Source: Otatea glauca (taxonomy: Eukaryota > Streptophyta > Magnoliopsida > Poales > Poaceae). From it: DNA of 64,000 nt. The notes below the pieces were generated by a model, which saw only the letters and a list, made by a program, of their open reading frames with translations, was not told where the DNA came from and did no database searches. Both the position numbers and the translations under genes were made by a program. Below, piece by piece: positions 42,609 to 54,993 of this stretch (position 1 is the stretch's first letter; each line of letters begins with the position of its first letter). Location of the stretch: assembly GCA_036346275.1 (NCBI GenBank), contig CM070711.1:64953078-65017077 (forward strand), given 5' to 3'.

Positions 42609-45171
42609 TGAAAGTGCATCTAGGCACTTATGTTATTTTGGTGATTAATGAATGTTATTTTGGTGATTAATGACAAACACTCATAATGACAATCTATGTA
42701 AATTAAGTAAATGCTTAACTTAGTGCTTAGCAAATGACAAACCTCTAATATGATTATATTGCTATGAGACTAACTTGTTATTGCCTAGTTGAGTATCAGT
42801 CTCATCTATTTAGAGGAAAATCAAATAGGAAGGTTAAGCAAAGATAAGGTATGCAATTTTGGTATCTATTCTATATTTGTTATTGCATTCCTTTTGTGCA
42901 AATGCATAGTGAACTCCAAGTAGCATGTTGATTATATATATGCACATTGGTTCATGTCATATTTATTTGTGCATATATATTCATTTGAGTTCATTATGGT
43001 ATGCATGTATTAACTAGAGTTAAACTTCATATTGCTATAGATTGACTTGGTGCATGCATGTTTTATTTATATATCTCCTCATGCAATTCTCTTAGTGAAG
43101 TTTATCTAGTGTTGGATCACATATTTACTCCTACTCCAAATATTATTTGCACATGTACAATTCGTGTATATTCTATCATGTGCTTTATTTAAGTAAAGTC
43201 TGTGATCCTTGCCATGATTTAATCGATTCATCCTATTGGCAATTATATATCTCTCTAGTGCATATAGATCAATTACATATTCATCATGATGTACTTAGTA
43301 GAGAACATTTCTTATGTCAAGTGTTTCCATTTATATTGTGCTTCTTTATATGAAACACTTGTTGTAATCAACGCTCACAAATATCAACTCTATTCATATC
43401 TATTGAGCTTTTGGGACTAATGTCTTTCATGAGTAGTTTAGAAAGAATTAGGTCCCGTATGTGTATGATGACCAAGGTATCTTTGAGGATGATCATTAAG
43501 CCGAGGTCAACAAGACGGCGGTGTCACCAAGAGTGAGGACTAAGTCAAGAGCAACTTGGCGTGGAGATCGTCGAGAGAGGATGATCAAGTCAAGGTTGAT
43601 AGGACGAGAGTCTCATGAGGTGAATCGAGTCGAGTTGGACAAGGCGAAGATGTCATCAATTATATGGTGAAGGTCTTCATGCATCGACATCAAGAAAGAA
43701 GACGGCAAGTGACTAGTTCTAGACTTATATTATCTTTGATTTAATTTGAGTCTAAGGATTGCCGTACTATGAAGAGGGATGCGATGTCGAATGACTTTTA
43801 GATGTGTCAAGTGCTCAAGTGATCCATCCTTGTGAATCTTAGAAAGAGAGTGGTGTTGGTAGTGCCGAAAAGTGAGGGTTGTAGGTCTCTCTTGGTTTCT
43901 TTGTGAAATCTGTGGTTATCCTTTGAGTTTTGGATAGTGAGATCTTGTTGGTTGTGTAGCCCTCGTTCTTAGCTTTCGGAGAGTCCAAAATCTCTGAAAT
44001 CGAGTCCGAGTCAAAAGTTATGCTCGTTTTAGTCGAGCCGCTTGCTGCTGATTCGGACTATCCGGAGTTAGTCCGGACTCTCCGGATAATCCGGAGTATC
44101 CGGACATTTATCCGGACTCTCCGGGTTGAGTCTCTCTGTTAGCCTTTCTCAGTCAATCCGGAGTATCCGGATTGAAATCCGGAGTCTCCGGATTGTGCGC
44201 AGTCTGCCCCCAACGGCTAGTTTTTGGGGAGGTCTATTTATAGCCCTTCCTCCCTCTTTTTGAAGAGGCTTTTGGAGTGGATTTTTGAGGGGCTGTGTGG
44301 GGGGCTTTGAGGGAGCTTTTACCCTTAGATCTAAGTGATCCCCTTGTGAGAAGGGTTGGGAAGAGTTTGGGGAGTGAGTTTTGAGTTGGTTGAGCACTTG
44401 ATTTCATCTCCAAGCTTGTTCTTCGTGAGCATTTGTTACTCTTGGAGGTTGAGGACTCCTAGACGGCTAGGAGGTCGCCTACGAGCCACCGGAGCTTTGT
44501 GTGGTTGGCCGTGGGAAGTTTGTGAAGGTCGGTTCCGCCTCCGTAAGGGAAGGAATCAAAGGAGTGAAGACCGGCGAGTGCATTTGTGCAACACCGGGAG
44601 GAAGAGGGTTGAAAGAGACCCCGGCTCAAGTGTGACCGAGCCGCCTCAACGGAGACGTAGGATCCCCTCAAGGATCCGAACTTCGGGTGAAAAATCATCG
44701 TCTCCAAGTTTGCTTCTTTCTCTTGCTTTAGCATTTGATTTTGAATCTTGAAATTGCCCGATCTACTCTTTTGTTGTGTTTGGCTCTAGATCTACAGTAT
44801 CCCCATGTACCTGATGGTATTTAGATCTTTTGTATTCAAGTAGATTGTTGAAAATTGCAAAGATTTAAAATCTCCATTCAAGTCCTCAACTGAGTATCCG
44901 AATCCTCGAACCCGGACAGTCCGGATAATCCGAGTATCCGGATTGAATACCCGGACACTCGGGTTAGGACCCTCGATTGGACTATCCGAGTATCCGGATT
45001 GAATACCCTGACAATCCGGATAATCCGAGTATCCGGATTGAATACCCGGACACTCCACTCGGTTAGGACACTCGGAGATTTTATTTAGCTGCAAATTTTT
45101 ATTCCACTGCATTTAGCTATAAAGTTTTAATCCGCCTATTCACCCCTCTAGGCGACATCCCCGTCCTTTCA
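42609..45171 (+). repeat. 5' LTR of the Copia element
   Basis: 2563 bp. It opens with a 22-bp tandem duplication (TGTTATTTTGGTGATTAATG). A TATTTATAG box lies near 44234. TCCGGA-based inverted motifs cluster at 44050-44200 (upstream of the TATA box) and 44890-45065 (near the end). Confidence 0.97.
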
Positions 45172-45227
45172 ATTGGTATCGAGCAAGGTCTCTCCTTTAT
45201 TAGACTTAACCGTTTAGAGAGTAAAGG

Positions 45228-47028
45228 ATGTCGACTAGAGGATTAGTGCACTCACATAATCCACTTGTGCTAGATGGCACAAATTATGCTTCATGGAAAT
45301 TAATTATGACTTCTCATTTTAAATCCATGAGCCCCAAATATGGTGGATCGTAGATGTCGGCTTTTCCTCTCCATTGAATGAAGTTGCTCCAACTGAAGGA
45401 GAAAGGAAATGCCTACATCTCGACGCTCAAGCTACTAATGTTTTATTTTGTGTTGTGAGCGATGAAATTTTGATAGAATATGCAATCTCAAGAGCGCTCA
45501 TGAAATGTGGATAAAGCTTCATGAACTATTTGAATCATCCACTTCTATTGAGGATTGCATTAAGGAAGAGATGTCGGAGATGAAACATCAAGCTCCACCT
45601 CAAGCTCAAGTGATGAAGAACCGACATCTCCATCAACCTCAACCTCCGCCTCAAGTGACGATGAAGATGCTCTTCTATCACAAATCCGTTGCTTCATGGC
45701 GAAAGGTAAGAATGAGGTAAGTGACGATGATGATGATGATGAGCTCACTTATAATGAACTTATGAATTTGCTTGAGGAGCTCAATAAATGTCTTGGAAAG
45801 GAGAAAAGAAATATAAAATTTTGAAGCTTGAACATGAATCACTTGAAATGATTATAATATGCTTCAAGAAAATCATGAATCCTCCTTTCAAAAGAAATTC
45901 ATAAGCCTAAGGTGGATATAGGAATCTCATGTGATCTAATTGATGAAATGTCTTGCTTAAATGTTAATCCTAACGTTTCATCAAAATTTGATATATCCAC
46001 CTCTTGCAATGATTTACCTTGTTGCTCAAATTCAAATGTTTCCACTTCCTCTATACATGTTGAGACTAATCCTGTAGAGGAAAACAATGAGCTCAAGGCC
46101 CAAGTCATTAGATTAGAAAATGACTTGAAGAAGTACGTAAAGGGAAAAGCCGTTCTCGACGAGATCTTGAGCAAGCCAAGGCGCCTCAAGATAAGCGAGG
46201 ACTCTGCCACGTCTCCAAGAGGAGACTAACAAGATAAGGCACAACGAAAGACTTTCAAGATCATCAAGTGCTTTGCTTGCAACAAGAAGGGACACGTCGC
46301 CTCCGTGTGCCCTAATAAAGTGGAGATCAAGCCACAACCATCAACAATGAGGCGAACCGACAAAGAGCAAGTCAATAAGAAGAAGAGACGCTCAAAGCCT
46401 ACTTGCTACAATTGTCGGAGAAAGGGACACATCGGTAAGGATTGTCCCAAAGGTATTACTCCTAAGCCAATTATTGTCAATGATCATTATTTGCTTAGGA
46501 AAGACAAAAATGGCAATGTGTTTGCCAAGTTTGTCGATTCTCCCAAGTATTTGCAAAATTATGATATTCAATTGCTTAGGAGAAATGAATCTAGAAATGT
46601 GTTTGCTCAAAATGCTAGACTTCCTAAGACCAAGAAAATCATGTTGATCATGTGCTTAGGAAAATAACAATAGCAAACCATTTGCTAGATTTGCTAGATC
46701 TTCTAAGCCCTTGCATTGTAATGATTATTATGTGCTTAGAAAGGATCAAACTAGAAATGGATTTGCTAAAAATGTTAAAACTCCTAAGCCTCCTCAATTC
46801 AATTCCAATAATTCGCTTAGGAGTAATAACAATCGCAAATCCATTGCTAGTCATGTTAGTTCACCTAAGACTATTAATGTTAGGGCCATTTGGGTTCCTA
46901 AATCTATTGTGACTAACATTTTTGGACCCAACAAAATTGGGTACCAACAAGTGCCTAGAAGTTTATTAGGTGCTTGGAGATGCATTGGAAAGCTTTGGCT
47001 CAATCAAGAGGATGATTTCATCATATGA
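45228..47028 (+). pseudogene. Copia gag with two zinc knuckles, frameshifted
   Basis: Gag packages element RNA. An ATG at 45228, 57 bp after the LTR, starts MSTRGLVHSHNPLVLDGTNY then ASWKLIMTSHFKSM, the Copia Gag N-terminus. A lost base near 45340 breaks the frame, which continues in another (LNEVAPTEGERKCLHLDAQA). An Asp-rich tract (GAT repeats, 45726-45741) and ELTYNELMNLLEELNKCL follow. The zinc knuckles CFACNKKGHVASVC and CYNCRRKGHIGKDC (CX2CX4HX4C, about 46269-46447) are intact. The C-terminus is built of about five ~30-residue repeats around (LL)R(K/R)..N.FAK....PK, then IWVPKSIVTNIFGPNKIG and a stop at 47026-47028. No protease follows. Confidence 0.9.
46470..46870 (+). repeat. Five ~80-95-bp repeats within gag
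   Basis: A unit with TTGCTTAGGA, then an Asn/Lys-rich part, then TTTGCTA and CCTAAG recurs at about 46490, 46575, 46650, 46730 and 46815. It encodes the repeated C-terminal module of Gag and has diverged at the DNA level. Confidence 0.75.
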
Positions 47029-50000
47029 AAAAAGAAGCCAAGCTTGAAGACATTCACTTCAATCATAAACCAATGACATCTCGGGTAACAAGTATTTAAA
47101 TTGATTCTTATAGCTTATAGCCTTGTGTAGGTTATATTGCATTATTCATGAAAATCAATTTAGATTGCTTGATTATATGCTTGCTCATGCTTATTAGTTG
47201 TTCTGATTGCAATCTTGAGTAAGTTTGGGATTGTGGCACATTAAGGGGGAGTGCTAAATCATAACCATGTATATCACATCCCTACATGTGCCCATATTTA
47301 TATAAGTGCAAATATATATTTTCAAAATCAAGCCATTTAGCCAAAAGTCAAAATTTTGTATACCATTAGTATTCTTGTGAAAAACTAGTTGCAAAATGTA
47401 TACAAATATATTTGAAACGTCTTTCAAAGGTTTTGGCTTCACAAAATCTATTTTGAAAAGAAAATGAGTTTCATGATCAAAATCTAGATAGTAGTATCTT
47501 GTTTTGGATTTAAACTTATAATTTTCATAGTATTAAATGTAAAATGAATTTGAAAGTAATTCCAAAACGAAAATCCTAGAGTTGGTCATTCTTAACAATT
47601 CTTGTGTTCAAAAGACTTTCAAAAGACCAACCTAGTGAAAGTTATTTGATTTTGAAACTCATGAAAAACTATATTTGACCCATAATTGTCATACTACTGC
47701 ACTTAGTGAGTTTCTCCGTTTGGACCGGATCTTGTGTAGTATCTTGGTTCAAAATGGTATCTTAGACTCATACACAAAATTCAAATCTCAATATCTCATC
47801 TTATTCTTCATTTGAATCTTGTGTTGAAATATTTGGCTTTGTTTTATAAATAGCTATTTCAAAAGGACCATTTTGGTCAAAAGTCAAATCTTATGTTTAA
47901 AAGGCCCAAAATTGTGAAAAGCTTTGTAAAAGTATTCTAATATGTATTTCAAATGTTTTACAAGCTTTCAAAATGAAAATTCTATATTGAAATCAATTTT
48001 AGCCCGAAAAGTTTTTGGTTTGAACTAAAATAGCTTATTTAAGCATATTGCTCAAATCTTAGCATTCAAGTTGGATCTCATTATAAATGTTGGCTAGAAA
48101 CCATCTTGATAATCAATTCTAAGCCATGGAAATTGAAATTGCATGAAATCCAAATTGAGTTGTATTTTAAGGTTTTTTTTGAAAAACTATTTCCTATTTA
48201 ACTTGCTTCAAAAAGGGTTAAAAGCAAAATATTTGTTTGAAATGCAAAATCTTATGAAAATAGTCTTCTAAAATGTTTTCAAATGCATTTCAAATGTTTT
48301 CAAGTATCTAACCCTTGGCTAGAAGCTAAAAGTCAAACTTTGGCTTAAAAAGATCTTTGTGATCTTGCTTTTGCATTTAACTTCAAATTTTTCTAAAGCA
48401 AAATCTATTTGGAGTTTGAAAAAGTGGTCAATACAAAACTCATAAGGTTGGTCATTTTAAGCATTTCTTTAGTTCAAAGTTCTTCCAAACGACCAACCGT
48501 TCAAAAGTTATAGCCACTTGAATTTGGCCAAAATCATCCAATTGACCCAAAATGACCCGTTGTTGCATTTTGTGGATTTCGCTATTTGAATTGGATTTAT
48601 TTGCATATCTTGGATTGAAATAGTATTTCTAACTCATACAAAGCTATGAAAGTTCAAATCTCCATAAATTTCAATCCGGAATGCATTTTGAGCATTTGGT
48701 GAAAATTCAATTTCTTTTCAAACCTTCAAAGCGCACTTTGTCATATATTTTGAACGAAAATTCCTTTTAATGAAATTCTTTTTGGGAAACCTTATAAATA
48801 GTCCAATGTTTATTTCTGGAAAGTTTCAAATCATTTGGACTCAATTTGAAAAAGTTTTGACTTTTCTTCTCTTTGAGTAAAAATCATGCCTACAAAGCAA
48901 AATTTGGCATATCCTTTGATTGGAGACTCCTTTTTTGGAAAATTCTTTTTGGAAAAGTTTTTTGGGAGTCTAAATAATGTTTATGCCTAATTTCAAATAA
49001 TTTCAACTTAATTTGAAATAGTTATGCCTTTTTCTCTCTTTCGATCTTATTTGGCATAATCTTGCATTAAGTTGGATTTTACGATTTGAATGGATTTGAT
49101 TATGCAAATAGGCTTATAAACATCTCTCTAAATCATATGAAGCCATATAAGTGCATATTACCATTCAAAACTCATTTGGTTCCATTTTGAGGATTTGGTG
49201 AAAATCTTAATCTTTTATGTGTTTCATATGCATCTTTCATCATATTTCTCGAAATGAAATTTATTTATTGAAAATCCTTGTTGGAAAACCTTATCTCACA
49301 TATGGAGTTCATATCTGAAAAATTCTCAAATTTATTTGAACTCATTTGCAAGATTGTTGACTTTATTTGACTTAGTGTCAAAACTAAACCTCCAATGCTT
49401 CTAATGACCTATTTTTGATTGGAGAGTGATATTTGAGAAAATCCTTTTGGAAAAAGTCTCTTGGATGTTCATGGATCATTTCCGCAAAATCTTATGGCTA
49501 TTGGACTTCATTTGATCAAGATTTGATCCAAATTCAAAATGTTCAGTTTTAGGGATGAAGCTGAACAACCCGGAGTATCCGGGTGATCTATCCGGAGTAT
49601 CCGGATTATCCGACACTCGGATCAAAAACACCGAGTATCCGGTTGTACCGCTTACCCAAATTCAAATTGCTATCTACACTTTCTTGCAATATCTTGTTCA
49701 TCCTATTTTTGGGTTTCTCCTTTGCTCAAATCAATATTCGTCTTCATAACCCTCAAGAGGATTTCAGTCGGATCTGTCGCGTTGATGATTTTTGTATTTG
49801 AGCAATAGTTTAAAAGTTATAATCGACTTTGTGCTGCTATTTGCATCTTTTCGAGATTTTAAGAGTTTTAAATTGGAATCTTGGCAAGCCTTTCAAGATG
49901 AAAACTAAGTGAACTTATTCATTGCTCCAAGCTTCTAAGTGGAGCATATCTATTTAAGTTTTCATTCCAATGAAAGTGCATCTTTTGGCTAAGTTATTCT

Positions 50001-51392
50001 GGAAATTGGATTTAATTGTAACTTAGCCTCAAAATGTTTTCTCTCTTGCATAACTTCGAGTTTATTATGGAAAAGAGAAAATTTCTCTTGTAAGCTCAAG
50101 AGTGAGTTTGAATGTGTTTTACTCATTGTCTCTCTTACAAGTGGGTGTCAAGATTAAATTTGAATGAGTTTCAAATATTTTCATTATAAAGTGATGTAAT
50201 AAAATCTTTAATTGATATCTTGAATTGTCTTAAATTGCATGCAAAGAGTATTGTCTTGTATATCATATATATCATGCATGTTGTACTTAGACATTATCAA
50301 ACTAACTTGGGTCAAATTAAAAGATATTTGTTCCGGAAATCGTGTGCTTGTCTATTGATGTTCAAGGTATTGGAAAAGGGGTCATCTTCGACGGTGGGAT
50401 GAAGGAAATGGAGAGGAGCTCCATAGTACGAGGGATCTAAGATCGGGCGCGGTGATCATGACCAATTCGAACATGCGGTGGACAAGAATCGACAAAGGGA
50501 CGTGTTTCTTTTCTGACCATATTCAATAATGTCTGTGCACACCATTATGCTAAATTGTGTTATTCTAAATGGTGTTGTATTTTTCAATTGATATGATTAA
50601 TTGGTATCTTTCAAGAGGTATCCTCTAATCCTAAATTGTTTTGAAGTGTCATCTAACTTGCATTCGGCATTATCAAGAACTAAAAGGTACATATGGGTGA
50701 CACATTGCAAAGAGGTATGCCCTTGATAAGTTTATGAAATTCTTGATCATGAAAGTGCATCTTACTTATACAATCTTGATTCATGATCTTGTATACATCT
50801 TGTGATCATATAAGCAATTCCTTCTTGTGTAATCTTCTTTATATGATCTTGATTGTTAGAATTTAATTTGATCATGAGCATGTGCTTAATTTATATAAAT
50901 TTGCTATATGATCTTGATGTTTAAAGAATATGTGAAATCATATTCGTGTGTCATGTTTAAGCATCACTTATATCCTGTGAATCATGACTTCTTTAATTTG
51001 GTATAATTAGAAAGATCTATTACCTAAATCTTGGAAATAATTGGTATCATATCTTGCCTAGATTTAGGGGGAGCTTAATATTATTGTCCTACTACTAGCT
51101 CCTTATCTTTATTTTATTTTCTCCCTAATCTTTTTATTGAGTGTGCAATCAAGGGGGAGAACAGATTTTATTGAATAAACAATAAGAATCTTTTAAGCAC
51201 CTTTTGGGATTAATGACAAAGGGGAGAATTTATGGAATTATCAATTGTCCCTAATCGATTGACAAAAGGGATGATTTGTAAGTATGATCTCTTATTGTAT
51301 CTTTATGCTTGTTTTAATGTTAAAATATCTTAATATTGTCATTTGGTGAAATTGATAATAGGTTTGTCATAAATCACCAAAAAGGGGGAGAT
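47029..51392 (+). repeat. Non-coding interior of the Copia element with long diverged repeats
   Basis: 4.3 kb with no credible gene. It is AT-rich with recurring phrases such as AAAAGTCAAA, TTTTGGAAAA and CATTTGGTGAAAA. Segments around 47695-47850, 48560-48720 and 49060-49220 align as diverged copies (TTG-CA, GGATTT, ATTTGAATTGGAT, ACTCATA, TTCAAATC, then a GGTGAAAAT..TTTT tract). A TCCGGA-rich patch at 49570-49640 resembles the LTR motif. Four AGGGGGAG polypurine-like motifs occur (about 47248, 51068, 51155, 51383), the last abutting the 3' LTR. Confidence 0.65.
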
Positions 51393-53930
51393 TGAAAGTG
51401 CATCTAGGCACTTATGTTATTTTGGTGATTAATGAATGTTATTTTGGTGATTAATGACAAACACTCATAATGACAATCTATGTAAATTAAGTAAATGCTT
51501 AACTTAGTGCTTAGCAAATGACAAACCTCTAATATGATTATATTGCTATGAGACTAACTTGTTATTGCCTAGTTGAGTATCAGTCTCATCTATTTAGAGG
51601 AAAATCAAATAGGAAGGTTAAGCAAAGATAAGGTATGCAATTTTGGTATCTATTCTATATTTGTTATTGCATTCCTTTTGTGCAAATGCATAGTGAACTC
51701 CAAGTAGCATGTTGATTATATATATGCACATTGGTTCATGTCATATTTATTTGTGCATATATATTCATTTGAGTTCATTATGGTATGCATGTATTAACTA
51801 GAGTTAAACTTCATATTGCTATAGATTGACTTGGTGCATGCATGTTTTATTTATATATCTCCTCATGCAATTCTCTTAGTGAAGTTTATCTAGTGTTGGA
51901 TCACATATTTACTCCTACTCCAAATATTATTTGCACATGTACAATTCGTGTATATTCTATCATGTGCTTTATTTAAGTAAAGTCTGTGATCCTTGCCATG
52001 ATTTAATCGATTCATCCTATTGGCAATTATATATCTCTCTAGTGCATATAGATCAATTACATATTCATCATGATGTACTTAGTAGAGAACATTTCTTATG
52101 TCAAGTGTTTCCATTTATATTGTGCTTCTTTATATGAAACACTTGTTGTAATCAACTGCTCACAAATATCAACTCTATTCATATCTATTGAGCTTTTGGG
52201 ACTAATGTCTTTCATGAGTAGTTTAGAAAGAATTAGGTCCCGTATGTGTATGATGACCAAGGTATCTTTGAGGATGATCATTAAGCCGAGGTCAACAAGA
52301 CGGCGGTGTCACCAAGAGCTGAGGACTAAGTCAAGAGCAACTTGGCGTGGAGATCGTCAGAGAGGATGATCAAGTCAAGGTTGATAGGACGAGAGTCTCA
52401 TGAGGTGAATCGAGTCGAGTTGGACAAGGCGAAGATGTCATCAATTATATGGTGAAGGTCTTCATGCATCGACATCAAGAAAGAAGACGACAAGTGACTA
52501 GTTCTAGACTTATATTATCTTTGATTTAATTTGAGTCTAAGGATTGCCGTACTATGAAGAGGGATGCGATGTCGAATGACTTTTAGATGTATCAAGTGCT
52601 CAAGTGATCCATCCTTGTGAATCTTAGAAAGAGAGTGGTGTTGGTAGTGCCGGAAAGTGAGGGTTGTAGGTCTCTCTTGGTTTCTTTGTGAAATCTGTGG
52701 TTATCCTTTGAGTTTTGGATAGTGAGATCTTGTTGGTTGTGTAGCCCTTGTTCTTAGCTTTCGGGAGAGTCCAAAATCTCTGAAATCGGAGTCCGGAGTC
52801 AAAAGTTATGCTCGTTTTAAAGCTGCTCGGTCTGATTCGGACTATCCGGAGTTAGTCCGACTCTCGGATAATCCGGAGTATCCGGACATTTATCCGACTC
52901 TCCGGTTGAGTCTCTCTGTTAGCCTTTCACCAATCCGAGTATCCGATTGAAATCGAGTCTCCGGATTGTGCGCATCGCCTCAACGGCTAGTTTTGGGGAG
53001 GTCTATTTATAGCCCTTCCTCCTCTTTTGAAGAGGCTTTTGGAGTGGATTTTTGAGGGGCTGTGTGGGGGGCTTTGAGGGAGCTTTTACCCTTAGATCTA
53101 AGTGATCCCCTTGTGAGAAGGGTTGGGAAGAGTTTGGGGAGTGAGTTTTGAGTTGGTTGAGCACTTGATTTCATCTCCAAGCTTGTTCTTCGTGAGCATT
53201 TGTTACTCTTGGAGGTTGAGGACTCCTAGACGGCTAGGAGGTCGCCTACGAGCCACCGGAGCTTTGTGTGGTTGGCCGTGGGAAGTTTGTGAAGGTCGGT
53301 TCCGCCTCCGTAAGGGAAGGAATCAAAGGAGTGAAGACCGGCGAGTGCATTTGTGCAACACCGGAGGAAGAGGGTTGAAAGAGACCCGGCTCAAGTGTGA
53401 CCGAGCCGCCTCAACGGAGACGTAGGATCCTCAAGGATCCGAACTTGGTGAAAAATCATCGTCTCCAAGTTTGCTTCTTTCTCTTGCTTTAGCATTTGAT
53501 TTTGAATCTTGAAATTGCCCGATCTACTCTTTTGTTGTGTTTGGCTCTAGATCTACAAGATCCCCATGTACCGATGGTATTTAGATCTTTTGTATTCAAG
53601 TAGATTGTTGAAAAATTGCAAAGATTTAAAATCTCCATTCAAGTCCTCAATCCGAGTATCCGAATCCTCAACCCGACAGTCCGGATAATCCGAGTATCCG
53701 GATTGAATACCGGACACTCGGGTTAGGACCTCGATTGGACTATCCGAGTATCCGGATTGAATACCCGGACAGTCCGGATAATCCGAGTATCCGGATTGAA
53801 TACCGGACACTCGGGTTAGGACACTCGGGAGATTTTATTTAGCTGCAAATTTTTATTCCGCTGCATTTAGCTATAAAGTTTTTAATCCGCCTATTCACCC
53901 CCCCTCTAGGCGACATCCCCTGTCCTTTCA
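51393..53930 (+). repeat. 3' LTR of the Copia element
   Basis: 2538 bp, nearly identical to the 5' LTR. Differences are mostly single-base losses in CC/GG or T runs around the TCCGGA-rich zones, with few substitutions. Confidence 0.97.
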
Positions 53931-53935
53931 GCCAC

Positions 53936-54284
53936 CCCTGGCCTTCCCTCCCCCTTGCGCTGGCCAAGCCCAGAGAACACGCTGTGCTCTCTGTGGAAGC
54001 TGCAAAAAAAAATAATCTAAAATCAGAAAATTCTTTTTTCTTTCTCTTTCTTGATTTAAAATCTTTTGGGAGCCTGTTTTCGCTCATTCGACCTCCATTT
54101 AGTTCCGTTTTTCTTTCTAAATTCATTTAAAATTCTAAATTTCTCTTTTATTATTAAGTATTGTATTCATACTTATTTTCTCATTTAATTGATAAGCGGG
54201 TGTACTGCCGTCGTAGCGTTAGCACAGGTACTATACTGGTACAAGTAATGGTTCTTGACTTTCTTGCTGTGCATCATTACGTAG
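53936..54284. other. Continuation of interrupted LTR-like DNA, then PDR intron
   Basis: Continues the sequence that the Copia element split. It is non-coding. From about 54190 it may be host intron leading to the TAG acceptor at 54282-54284. Confidence 0.35.
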
Positions 54285-54993
54285 CTGATGGAAGGTGATT
54301 GGGAGTTGCAGTTCTCGAAAACTCAGGTGTCTCCACCAATAAGGAATGGTACTGGATTGGAATTGGTGCCCTTCTGGGGTTCACCATTCTGTTCAATGTG
54401 CTATTCACTCTATCTACACTTAGAAACAATTAGTTATGGTTTGCATATGACAGCTCCATTATTTGCTTAATCTGGTAATTTTCTTGTCTATGATAAATAG
54501 ATGTGGTCATTCAAAGACGTAACTTTGTTTTTTGGTATTGGTAATTTATTCAACTGATTGTTCTGTTTCTTGAATTAGCTGTTGGAAAAACACAGGCCAT
54601 CTTACCAGAAGAAACAGATACTAGTCCGGATAACTTTCAGGAAGGGAAAAAGGAGACCCATATAACACAGAGGACTACAGCCCCAACACCAGAATCTGTA
54701 TTTCCTAACTCTGATCACATGTAAGCTTGTTTCCTATTTGTTGTCACATTCACTCTTCCCTCATGTTTGGAAAAAGATATGCTACTTTATCTTTAGTGCT
54801 CTCTCTAATGATGTTTTTCATCGTCTCCAGTGGATAAGGTGCTTGAACAATTGTGTGGACGTTCTCCAAATACTTCTGATAGGTCATACATGAATGCTGT
54901 TGTCAGAGTTGCTCCAAGAAGAGGGATGGTTCTCCATTTGAACCTTTCTCCATGTCCTTCAATGACATAATTTACTATGTTGATATGCCTGCG
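54285..54993 (+). pseudogene. PDR pseudogene, end of TMD1 and inter-domain linker
   Basis: Exon 54285-~54425 reads LGVAVLENSGVSTNKEWYWI then GIGALLGFTILFNVLFTLST, with a TGA at 54296-54298 in place of a sense codon. Exon 54579-54720 reads VGKTQAILPEETDTSPDNF and ends at a GTAAG donor. Exon 54831-54993 carries the linker (VLEQLCGRSPNTSDRSYMN, APRRGMV). A one-base loss near 54930 then shifts the frame just before the conserved FNDIIYYVDMP segment, which is still readable in another frame. Confidence 0.92.

Larger units (their letters stand above)
42609..53930 (+). mobile_element. 11.3-kb gag-only Sirevirus-like Copia element
   Basis: LTRs of 2563 and 2538 bp (42609-45171, 51393-53930), TG...CA, flanked by a perfect 5-bp duplication GCCAC (42604-42608, 53931-53935). 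The primer site TGGTATCGAGC (45174-45184) resembles the initiator-Met motif minus one base; AAGGGGGAGA abuts the 3' LTR. The interior (6.2 kb) encodes only a Copia-type Gag with two zinc knuckles, followed by 4.3 kb of AT-rich non-coding DNA. There is no protease, integrase, RT or RNase H. Long LTRs, CCGG palindromes and several AGGGGGAG motifs (47248, 51068, 51155, 51383) fit a Sirevirus. It is a non-autonomous, gag-bearing derivative. The near-identical LTRs make it the youngest large insertion here. Confidence 0.95.

Noticed and set aside
43147..43353. 68-codon frame repeated identically at 51931-52137
   Set aside because: Occurs in both copies only because it lies in the LTR; no start context or domain.
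47029..51392. Search for Copia protease, integrase or RT motifs
   Set aside because: No GKGY-like protease, HHCC/DD35E integrase or YVDD-type RT motif was seen in the readable frames on either strand.
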